Assembly: GCF_004193775.1 (NCBI RefSeq)
Contig: NC_041005.1
Span: 15,905,865 to 15,969,864, forward strand
DNA from: Glycine soja
Lineage: Eukaryota; Streptophyta; Magnoliopsida; Fabales; Fabaceae
Reading direction: 5' to 3'
Length of the DNA: 64,000 nt
Shown: positions 36,301-44,653 of the stretch, piece after piece
Layout of the letters: each line of letters begins with the position of its first letter
Position numbering within the stretch: position 1 is the stretch's first letter
The notes under the pieces: generated by a model
What the model was told of the DNA's origin: nothing
Seen by the model: the letters and a program-made list of their open reading frames with translations, nothing else
The model's database searches: none
Program-made: the position numbers and the translations under genes

Positions 36301-37250
36301 TCACTTGCCCCTTCAATTTGAGTAGTTACCATTAGCAGTACCTGTTCAGTGTCATCATCTTCTTCCTGAGCCAATTTTGCATCATCGCCTTTAGGTTCTC
36401 TTTTGTTATTGGGTTTGCTGTAACACTCATCAGCAAAGTGCCTAAACTTTTGACAGTTAAAGCATTGAATACTTCTTTTGTCGAACTTCTTTCTATTTGA
36501 AGAGTTTTGGGAATTGGATCCCCCTCCTTTCTTGTGGTCCTTATCACTATTCTGATTTCCCCTCCATTTATTGCTCTTCCCTTCAGTTTTCTCTTTCTTC
36601 GATCTGTCACCATGCTTCTTTGGATTAGACCGTGCTTGCAAGGCTTGTTCACTTTTCTTCTCATTGATCCTTTCATTCATTCTCTGCTCATGAGATTCCA
36701 AAGATCCTTGCAATTCCTCTAGGCTAAGTTCTTCAAGATTTTTGGATTCCTCGATGGCTACCACAATATGGTCGAACTTGGGTGGCATGGTTCTAAGCAC
36801 CTTTTCTACAACTAATTGCACAATTATCTTTTCTCCATAGCCCTTCATTGAATTCACCACTGTCTGTACTTTTGTGATGTACTCAGTAACTGATTCACTC
36901 TTTTCCATTTGTAGTAGTTCATATTGTCTCCTCAGAGTTTGCAGCTTGATCTTCTTGGTTTTTGTGACTCCATCATGAGATTTCTCCAGAATGTCCCATG
37001 CTTCTTTAGAGGTTTGAGCCATTGCTATCTTTTCAAAGTTAGCAGCATCTACACTTTGGTGCAAAATGAAAAGTGCCTTGCAATCTTTCTTTTCCTTTTC
37101 TCTATCAACAGCCTTTTGTTCATCTGTTGCTTTCTCCCAAACCCCTTGGAATCGCATCACCACCCTGATCTGAATCTTCCAATTTTCATAGTTCTTTCCT
37201 GTGAGAATTGGTAGATTTGCAGGAATTGAGCCAGATATTGCAGCCATCAA
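33383..37250 (-). pseudogene. copia gag-pol polyprotein, interrupted by five TAG stops and a frameshift
   Basis: Reading minus from ATG at 37250: gag with LPILTGKNYENWKIQIRVVM and zinc knuckle CFNCQKFRHFADEC; protease active site WYLDTGCSTHMT; pre-integrase motif LWHYRFGHLNFRNL; integrase with LRTDGGGEY and HQHNGAVERKNR (catalytic Asp and Glu present); RT with CLYVDDLLITGG; RNase H with GYTDADWGGD and CEAEYVAAAMSACQ; then VDNKSAISLSKNP. TAG stops fall at 36132, 35850, 35180, 34928 and 33566. A frameshift lies between 35850 and 35704. The first four stops are at positions where relatives have Gln and the last where they have Trp. Confidence 0.92.
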
Positions 37251-37329
37251 AGAACTCCTTCAAGAACACCTCTAAGAACCTTTCTTTCTTTTCTTGTTAG
37301 AGATTCTTGCCCCTTCTATCGAAACCAAT

Positions 37330-37342
37330 GCTCTAGATACCA
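37330..37342 (-). other. Primer-binding site of the copia element (tRNA-iMet type)
   Basis: On the minus strand TGGTATCTAGAGC lies two bases inside the 5' LTR (37345). It differs from TGGTATCAGAGC by an inserted T, a common variant. Confidence 0.85.
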
Positions 37343-37344
37343 AT

Positions 37345-37503
37345 TGTTGGAACACACACTGTTCCTCACTCAATTGCAAGAGATGCAATTCACTCCCTCA
37401 CACATTCACTCGTGTATCACTCACTGTTTCAAGCAAAGAATTACACACCTACACACTAGGAATAGCACTAGAGACAGAAAGATGATAGAATTATGCTCTC
37501 ACA
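37345..37503 (-). repeat. 5' LTR of the copia element (159 bp)
   Basis: Partner of 33106-33264. It has the same TGTTGGAACACACAC start and CTCTCACA end and is followed by the AAACC duplication. Confidence 0.92.
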
Positions 37504-37546
37504 AAACCAATAGCCAAGGTAGGATAAACTAGTAGCCAAGAAAGAT

Positions 37547-37942
37547 ATGGAGTTTTCTATGATTTTCATTGTTAGCAACATTATGCTACTTTTTAGTTCA
37601 TCATTTGGAAAAATTGCTAGTCATCCCTTTCTGAGCCCAACTCCAGCACTAGCCCCGACACTAGACTTCCTGAACCTCACTGAGTTACTCAGTGTTGTTG
37701 GTCCATTTCACACCTTCCTTGGATACCTTGAGTCCACTAAAGTGATTGACACTTTCCAAAACCAAGCCAACAACACTGAAGAGGGAATTACCATCTTTGT
37801 TCCTAAGGACAACGACTTCAATGCTATAAAGAAAACTACCCTATCCAACCTCACTTCTAACCGGCTAAAGCAAGTGATCCTCTTCCATGCCTTGCCACAT
37901 TTCTATTCTCTGACTGAGTTCATAATCAGTCCAAGACCATGA
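37547..37942 (+). pseudogene. Captured N-terminal part of a fasciclin-like arabinogalactan protein gene (FLA7-like)
   Basis: The frame opens with an ATG and a hydrophobic signal peptide (IFIVSNIMLLFSSSFG), then a Pro/Ala stretch (SPTPALAPT, AGP-like). The first half of a fasciclin domain follows: LNLTELLSVVGPFHTFLGYL, TEEGITIFVPKDNDF, and RLKQVILFHALPHFYSL (H1/YH-type motif). Homology ends around 37920, and the last residues (EFIISPRP) are unrelated read-through. A full FLA of this type is about 250 residues and GPI-anchored; the second half, with the anchor signal, is missing. Same orientation as the BGAL fragment. Confidence 0.88.
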
Positions 37943-38066
37943 GTTGTGGGAAGTCCAAACATGAGACAATCACTTATGAAACCAAAGATCATGTAATAAC
38001 TTCTTCCTTCATCACTTATGAGACAACCATTTTTTAAAATTTTAATTTTCTTTTATATGTGTACAG

Positions 38067-38381
38067 AGGATGTCAATGTGAAGAAAGAAGAAGAAATAAA
38101 GGACACAAACAATTCAAGCTCTGAAGGTGAAGAAAAGGATTTGAAAGCTAAGGTATTTGGGGTTAGCAAAATTTCACACATTAATTAGTCACAAGTGCTA
38201 GTTGTGTGAAAGGAATTAATTGAAACATGTTTGTTGTGCAGCAGGGACAATAGAGAATCCAACAACCAGCGAAGATGTGAAAGACAACAAGAGATTAAGG
38301 GCAATTGGAGTTAATACAGTAGGGCTTCAAAGAATGGGCCTTAAAGAAAATGCTTTATTTGACTCTCTGGCTAGTAAATAA
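38067..38381 (+). pseudogene. Captured fragment of an unidentified gene (two exons)
   Basis: Exon-like block 1 (38067-38152) has 'gtacag' before it and AG|GTATTT after it. It reads as a charged segment (VNVKKEEEIKDTNNSSSEGE). Block 2 follows a 'gtgcagcag' acceptor (38245) and reads TIENPTTSEDVKDNKRL, then GVNTVGLQRMGLKENALFDS, and stops at TAA 38379-38381. Frame continuity between the blocks needs one extra base, so one border may be slightly off. I do not recognise the protein. The stop and the plausible splice signals suggest the 3' end of a gene. Confidence 0.5.
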
Positions 38382-38789
38382 GCCTGGTTCAACTACAACA
38401 ACTCTAAAGCCTAAACATGTCATTGCACAAAAGTGAAAATTCCCTAAACATTGCTACTACTACAGTAACTCTAGCACATTAACCTACTAAATGTTATTAT
38501 CAGAACTCAGCCATGCGGCCACCATAGTTGAGGCCATGCCATGCCACTCTGCCATGGCACTTGGCAAAAACTCATCCATGCGAGGTGAGCCAAACTCACC
38601 CATGGTATTCAATACAATATGTTTTAGAGAAGATAGAGTCGTGAAAAGTACCTAGGTACGGTGGTGAGGCGTCACGGTCTCAATAAGGTTACAAAGATAG
38701 AGAGATACAATCGCAAAGAAGAAGCTTAGATGGAGAAGAAGAGAGTGCGAGCAAAATAGGGCTCGCGTTCTAATATTTTTAAATGTAAG
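38382..38789. other. CACTA interior near right end, no gene
   Basis: There is no coding signal. Bases 38510-38590 contain short repeated 'gccatgcc' and 'actctgccatgg' strings of unknown meaning. Confidence 0.5.
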
Positions 38790-39090
38790 TCCAACATCGG
38801 TTTTCAATACAAAACCAATGTTAATCAAATGATGTTAACATTAACATTGGTTTTCTGGAAGAAACCGATGTTAACTTATCATACGTTAACATCGGTTTTC
38901 TGAAAAACCGATGTTAAAGAATTGACGTTAACATTGGTTCTTGAAAACCCGATGTTAATGAACTGACGTTAACATCGGTTCTTGAAAACCGATGTTAATG
39001 AATACACATTATTAACAATTATGCCACCGAGTTTATGTTCTCATCGGCTTTGTCAAAAACCGATGTTAATCTGATGATGTTAAATCTACA
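38790..39090. repeat. Right subterminal hairpin array of the large CACTA (about six units)
   Basis: About six AACATCGGTT - loop - AACCGATGTT inverted pairs, for example at 38888-38917 and 38970-38999. They are better conserved than the left array and mirror 22795-23210. Confidence 0.88.
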
Positions 39091-39106
39091 TTTTCAAGTA
39101 GTGCCA

Positions 39107-39586
39107 ACAACAAATAGAAAAAATTCATATATATATATATATATATCAAAAGAGATACATTAGAGTATGAAGATTACATCAAATCCTATAGAGAGAACTA
39201 GCCACTCATGATGGCGTATCAAGATCAAGAAAAGAAGTAATGAAGAACATCTCCATGATCCTACCTAGTGATTTCCAATGATTCCCCGCATTTTTCTCAG
39301 TTTCTCTCTCTAGAAGCTCTTGAAATTAAAATATCTTTTCTCTAATTTTCATCTTTTTTAGCTTTTTAAATAGACTGGAAGACTTCAAGATGAAGAAAGC
39401 TTGAGTTGCCCAGCTACTGATTCTCACCTAGGCGAGTCTCAGACAACTAGTACATTCGTATAGGTGAGCCATTCTCGCCTAGGCGAGAAAACCCACCTGA
39501 TGAACCCTTGTTTTCACAGATTTCATTTGCCTGGGCGACTCCAGTCTCGCCTGGGTGAAGAAACAGGGCACTTTAAAACTCCAAGT
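39107..39586 (-). repeat. Athila-like 5' LTR, segment 2 (middle)
   Basis: LTR sequence lying between the CACTA insertion (39103, with CCA duplication) and the solo LTR (39587). It contains an (AT)n run (39128-39147) and the perfect palindrome TTCTCGCCTAGGCGAGAA (39472-39489) with further CCTAGGCGAG-like strings nearby. Confidence 0.75.
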
Positions 39587-41173
39587 TGTGACACCCTATT
39601 TTTCGTAAAATAAATTAAAAGACGTTTTATTTAAAAATAAATAGAGTTTTAGAAAAATAATGAGATTTTTATAATGAAATAAATAAGGAGAAATAATTTT
39701 ATTAATTAAAATAATGGTTTGAAGGAAAATAAAAGAATATTTTATTTATTTATTTGATAGGGAATAAAATAGAGTTTCTTTTGATAAAATAAATAAATAA
39801 AGAAAAATAGAATAAATAATAGACTGAGAGTACCCTGACTATAAATAGATATACTACCGTATGTCTCTACACTCTTTGTTTCTCTCAAATTCGTTTTCTC
39901 TTCTCCCTCTCCCAAAACCCTTTCTTTTTCCCATATACACTCAAACCTATCTCAGTAAAACTATGATCCTAGACTCGTTAACCGTTAGATCATTGTGAAA
40001 TTTAAACACCAGGCTCGCAACCCATTGTCACATGTCCTCACCATTGGAATTTGTAAAATAATGTTTGTGGAGGGAGAAATTTTCATTGCATGCAGATAGT
40101 ACAATGAAGGCTCTAATCCCTTTTCTTTCTCTCTATCGCTTGGAAACCCTAGCAGAGCAATCAGAGGAAAAGCTTGGAGAATCTTGGGAAACTGTTAAAG
40201 ATGTCGCTATCACTGTCGGACTACATACGTGAGCCCGCTTAGAGGTAAGAGATGAGTTTATCGCAATTGGGGTTAGAATGAACATGTGTAGGGATCCTTA
40301 GAGGATTAAACTGGATTTATTTTGGAATCTTTATTGAATTATGATTTTTCCTTTGTGATTATAAATACGATATTGTTGTGTTTGACAAACCAATTGATAT
40401 CCTGATGCGAATTGGTTGATAAAATTGAGTGCTCTTGGTGTTTTCGTGTTTTTGACCTATGATTTTGATTCATTGATTTTGATATGATCGTGTGAAATTG
40501 TTTGAGGGGTTTTACTCTCCATGTTGTGAGAAACATTTTTGTATAAACTGTTTGTACTTTGGACAAGATTTGCGAGATTGGCATGATAAATTGTTATATT
40601 GAGATTATGAAATTGTGATTCAAATTGTGAGTAAGTGACAAATTGAACCTGTGATGAATGGTGAAATACATGTGTATTGAGATATGTGTATTGAGTTATG
40701 AACTGTGCAATCACACAATTGTAAGACCCTTTAAGGGCGATGAGTTTTTGCGCGATGAGTATTATGATGATATCCACTGTGGGAACCCGACAAGTTGAAT
40801 TACTTTGAGGCGCGACGACTTAAAATGATTTTGAAAATAATCGAGTAGTTATGTGTATTGCATAGTTCATAGATAAAGTATATATGATTCATAAGGTGTG
40901 ATAACATGTTACTTTGGGATTATACCATTGTGATTAAGACCGAGTGTGTATGATAAATTGAGTATGTATTGACTTGTAATATATATGAACATTAAGATGT
41001 TGTGTGCATTGAGTTGTGAGCTATGAATCGTACAATCACACAACTATAAGACCCTTTAAGGGCGACGAGTTAATGTACGATAAGTATTGTGATGGGAACC
41101 ATTGTGGGAATCCAACGAGTTTAATCACAAGCGAGACAAGATAAATATATATATCGGGGTAGAGGGTGTCACA
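39587..41173 (+). repeat. Solo LTR, chromovirus-like family, 1587 bp, TSD CAAGT
   Basis: It runs TGTGACACCC...GGGTGTCACA, flanked by CAAGT at 39582-39586 and 41174-41178. It is homologous to the LTR at 8298-10638 (first 200 bases, the TATA box at about 39840, 'ggaaaccctagcagagcaa' at 40141). It is shorter through internal deletions. It contains a duplicated unit beginning 'aagaccctttaagggcga' at about 40721 and 41046. No primer site or body adjoins it, so it arose by LTR-LTR recombination. Confidence 0.93.
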
Positions 41174-41178
41174 CAAGT

Positions 41179-41432
41179 ACTCAGGAATCAACTCCTCATT
41201 GCTCCAAAAATGGTTTCCACTTCTTCCACCTTGCTTCCATCATATAACAACTTTCAATCTACAAAATTTACATAAGAAAGAGTTGGATAAACCTTCAAAT
41301 TATAAACAAAACATTTAAATCTATTTTAACTACCAAATAACTAAAAAAAAGAAGGAAGTTTCTAAGAAAAATTCTTGAAATCACAAGTCTCCAAATTCAA
41401 ATCACATATTAACTAAAATATGACACTTATCA
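41179..41432 (-). repeat. Athila-like 5' LTR, segment 1 (outer end)
   Basis: It begins (minus) TGATAAGTGTCATATTTTAG at 41432, a start familiar from Athila-like LTRs. It resumes the LTR interrupted by the solo LTR. AGAAT (41433-41437) would be the element's own target duplication, but the other flank is lost. Confidence 0.7.
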
Positions 41433-41724
41433 AGAATCTAGTGATTGTGGAACCAAATTACGATGAACTATAAGATCTTGTTAAATGATCATCCATCATT
41501 AACATGTAGTAGTTAAATGTGTATGTATAGAAGTCTAGTGTTTCTAATAATCCATGATAAATGAAAGCCTACATTAGTAGATACTGCAATTCTACAAAGG
41601 CAGCCGAAGCATTGCTAATAAAATAAATTAGTTCTCATTTTTTCAATGACCAGGTAATATGTATATGTATTTGTATCAATAATATATATTTATATATATT
41701 CTAAAGTATTTATTGTGCATATTA

Positions 41725-42560
41725 TTACCAATACATCATAATCATGTGTAAGAAGATTGTTGTTTGGTGTCATGTCTCTATGTATATATGAGTTTGTTCT
41801 TATGCAGGTATAGCAATCCTTTGGCGGCTCCAATAGCTACTTTCACCCCGTCTTGCCAACAAAGAGGTTTACGAGAATGTTCTGCATAGAAGAAGCTAAA
41901 TTTAGTACCTCAATAATGTAATATCAAGAGAAGCACACATTACTATTCTTTAGTATTATTTGATATCTAAGTTTGGTTTTAATTTTGTCATCATACGTGA
42001 TAAATGTTGGTCCAATGAACCATTGCAGACATATTCATAGACAAGAAGTCTATGATTCCCTTCTGTGCATGATCCTAACAGTTTGACCACATTCTCATGT
42101 CCTATGAAGCACCGACACCGACACGGACACCGGACACGACACGACACGGACACGTGGATACCTGTAATGTCCAAAATATAGAACGTAATACGGGTGTCGT
42201 GTCGGTGTCCGACACCGACACGGACGCGTGTCGGACACCGGACACGGCAAAGGGCTGAAGTGTCCGTGCTTCATAGCTCATGTCTTGCTTTGCTGAGTGC
42301 ATCAACTTCAGACTTGAATTCCTTCTCTCCTTTGTGGTTTGCACAAATAAGTTTAGCTTGCTTAACAGCAATCTTCTTCCCATAAAACCTCCCTTTGTAG
42401 ACAGAACCAAACCCCCCTTCAGACAGAAAATTCTTTGGGGAAAAGCCTTGTGTGGCTGCATGTAGTTCAGCAAATGTGAAGTCTCTCTTTCTGTTGCATT
42501 CAAATTTTGGTCTTGTGTTATTGCACACAGCACACAGGTTGTGTAATCCTTTCATGTGCT
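41725..42560 (-). pseudogene. Truncated paralogue of the USP-domain kinase gene
   Basis: Reading minus, 42555-42285 encodes the juxtamembrane-like and N-lobe part (KRDFTFAELHAATQGFSPKN, EGGFGSVYKG, KIAVKQAKL). A 175 bp MITE interrupts it, and it resumes at 42093 with [20 protein letters not shown] and [10 protein letters not shown] further exon (about 41880-41725) carries PLCWQDGVKVAIGAAKGLLY but is frameshifted before the HRD loop. The upstream USP half and the DFG/APE half are absent. Identity to the intact gene downstream in coordinate (44654-50723) is high across the shared parts, so it is a local duplicate that decayed. Confidence 0.88.
42102..42276. mobile_element. hAT-type MITE, 175 bp, 8 bp TSD CTCATGTC
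   Basis: Both ends read inward CTATGAAGCAC[C/G]GACAC. The target duplication CTCATGTC is at 42094-42101 and 42277-42284. The interior is GC-rich with short CGACACGGACAC-type repeats that pair across the centre. The 8 bp duplication indicates hAT-family mobilisation. It interrupts the kinase pseudogene within the RHE|NVV codons. Confidence 0.88.
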
Positions 42561-42569
42561 TCCTGGTTG

Positions 42570-44653
42570 TTCATGGGTTGTTTTTCTTGTTTAACTTTGT
42601 GTGTGTGGATGAGACATTTTTGTTTAACCTGTTCCTTGAGCACAGGGAAAGAGAATGCACAATGCACTAGTGCTATGCAGTGCTCTCTATTTGAATGGTT
42701 CTGTCAGCCTTGATATTAGAGCCAAAAAAATTGGCCTTTGTACGATTATATGTATGTTGGGGCATTGACTTTTCCAAGGGTTACTTAGAAGACGAGCAAT
42801 TGGGAATTTATTTATTTATTTTATTTTTTTATACACATACGATTGCAAAGAGTATTTTTAGTCAAGACTAAAATCTTTTGGGGATCTGAAAGCATTCAAA
42901 GGTAAATTGCCCCCTCTAAACTAGTAAGGGGAGTCTTGTCTAGGTGATATTTTGGATTGAAATGTTTGTCGATCGTAAAGGATTAAAAGAGGCAACGATG
43001 TTTAAGAATCGATTGAGAATTCAAGATAAGTTTTGGATATGATTAGAAAAACAATGTAGTTTCCAAATCACATGCAACAATGCCGAAGAAATTTGGTCAT
43101 ATTTTAGTATCAGTTTTGCAAACCATTCCCTCAAAGGCAATAGTTAAAATATTACAAATGGACAAATTTTATTGAAAAATGTAATAATCCTATTTAATAT
43201 TATAAACACACTTCCACTCTATGAGCAATTGTACCCATTTTAATTACCTTTCCCATATCTGTCCAAATATGAATTTTAGAGGGAGAGCAACTTGCCAATG
43301 TTTAGAAATTCTACATAGAAAATGTCGCTAAAATTTGTGGTTGAAATTTCCCTAAGTAATCTAGCTATCCTGTATATTATTCTGGTTAAGAAACATCACA
43401 TGTAAGTTGAGAATAATGTTTATTAAAATGGGTGGTTACCAACGTACCATGCTGATGGGTTACATGTAACTTTGTTTAAGATATCTCTTTCACATATTAT
43501 CATGCTGTGATCCCTTGGTTTCTGTTTTCAATTTATACAATGGTATAATGTTTAAAATTAGTATCATTTTGCTAATTAGCTTGGTTGAACAGATACTATA
43601 ACTGCGCGTTTACTCAAATTATGACATGTTACAAGATCAATTTCCATTGTTGATTTTTCACTTGTAAGTCATATGAAAATATCATTGTAAACTCTACATT
43701 CTGATGCATGAAATGTTCCACTTCCAACTTTTTTATTTTTACCAAAATAATTCCCATTTTATAATTAATTAAATGACAAAATTACGTAAAATTAAAAGTT
43801 AATTAAGAGCTTACAGAGATGATTTGTGTAAAATTTGAAAATCTAAAAGTCTAGTAATGTATCATTAAGTGTTGACAGTGAAGTTTAAACTAAAACTCTT
43901 TGGTAAACTATACAGAATTTCCACTCTTACACTCATCTTAGTTGGTTATGTCTATATAGTATAAAATACGATTTACTATTTTTTGTCGCTAAACTTTTTT
44001 GCATTTCTCTTTTTCGTCCCTAATATAAAGTTTGTCCTGTCAAAATTTCTTGACTTTTTTTCCGTTACCACTTTTAGTCACTTCTGCTGTCAATTAACAT
44101 ATGACGTGGCAGAGATGCTGGCAATCCCGTGTGATTCATTTTTTGGTACCTAATGACTTGCCACATCATCAAAAACTTTAAGGGGTAATCACATGTGATT
44201 TGTTTTTTTTTTTTTTAAATTGTGTTTTTAATTTCTATGACAGCATACTAGTTGATGATAGGTTACTATTTTAGGTTACTTTGAGAGATAAACATAGTTT
44301 TGTAAAAAAAATCACACATGTTTGGGTGTCTGTTGGGGATAGTTTACTGTTCATATGTCACAGTATCATTCCTCTTTTTAAATCTGTTCAGAATCTGATA
44401 ATTGTTTTTAAGAAAAAACCGTTAACATTTGACACCATATAGAGTTTACTGATAGGATAAAACATTTTATGCTGCACGAGGATGAAACTAAATCCATTCA
44501 TAACTATATTTCATCCCATAAGATAAATTCATCTCAGCTGAGCAGCCATATTCTATCACAACATAACCATTTTAACTAGAGGAAACTTTATTAATTTAAA
44601 GGAACTAAACTGAAATATTCTCCCTTATTTCAGCTATATACTAGGTCTAGCAT
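42570..44653. other. Intergenic DNA between kinase pseudogene and kinase gene
   Basis: There is no gene. AT-rich throughout. 43980-44200 contains generic plant repeat-like strings ('ttttcgtccctaat', 'tgacgtggcagag'). The last 100-200 bases should include the 3' UTR and polyadenylation signals of the kinase gene on the minus strand. Confidence 0.6.

Larger units (their letters stand above)
33106..37503 (-). mobile_element. Ty1/copia retrotransposon, 4398 bp, structurally complete, TSD AAACC
   Basis: Two 159 bp LTRs (33106-33264, 37345-37503) bound a body with primer site, gag, protease, integrase, RT and RNase H in copia order. The 5 bp duplication AAACC flanks both sides (33101-33105, 37504-37508). 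The LTRs differ at about 15 of 159 positions by eye. The body carries five in-frame TAG stops and at least one frameshift, so it is dead but complete in layout. It is inserted between the captured BGAL and FLA fragments of the large CACTA element. Confidence 0.95.
22776..39103 (-). mobile_element. CACTA (En/Spm, Tgm-type) transposon, 16.3 kb, with tnp genes, gene captures and nested LTR elements
   Basis: The left end is CACTACTAGAAAATAGGATT. The right end, read inward on the opposite strand, is CACTACTTGAAAATGTAGAT. The 3 bp target duplication CCA flanks both sides (22773-22775, 39104-39106). Subterminal zones of CATCGG hairpin units lie at 22795-23210 and 38790-39090. The minus strand carries a broken tnpD-type transposase and a second transposon ORF. 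The plus strand carries fragments of a beta-galactosidase gene, a fasciclin-like AGP gene and an unidentified gene. Nested inside are LTRs at 23499-25195 and about 25540-27103 and a complete copia element at 33106-37503. Without these the element is about 8.7 kb, a normal size for an autonomous plant CACTA. Confidence 0.93.
7440..41432 (-). mobile_element. Athila-like Ty3/gypsy retrotransposon (minus strand), expanded by nested insertions
   Basis: On the minus strand the order is: 5' LTR (right end 41432, in three pieces 41179-41432, 39107-39586 and 22175-22775), primer-binding site (22151-22169), leader (21918-22150), gag (about 16216-14690), protease (14274-13777), RT (13400-12540) and integrase C-terminus (8297-7942). 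The LTR begins TGATAAGTGTCATATTTTAG on the minus strand and ends ...AGTATAACA. Gag/PR motifs (DLGAS) and the GTCGTTGTCGGGGA primer site fit the Athila/Tat branch. The 3' LTR was not found left of 7942, and most RNase H and integrase is missing, so the element is long dead. The left limit of 7440 is approximate. Confidence 0.8.

Noticed and set aside
40457..40777. Minus-strand 106-codon frame
   Set aside because: Lies wholly in the solo LTR with an AT-driven composition; no homology recognised.
42194..42385. Frames across the GC-rich CGACACGG block
   Set aside because: They arise from the MITE's short repeats and the kinase pseudogene on the other strand.
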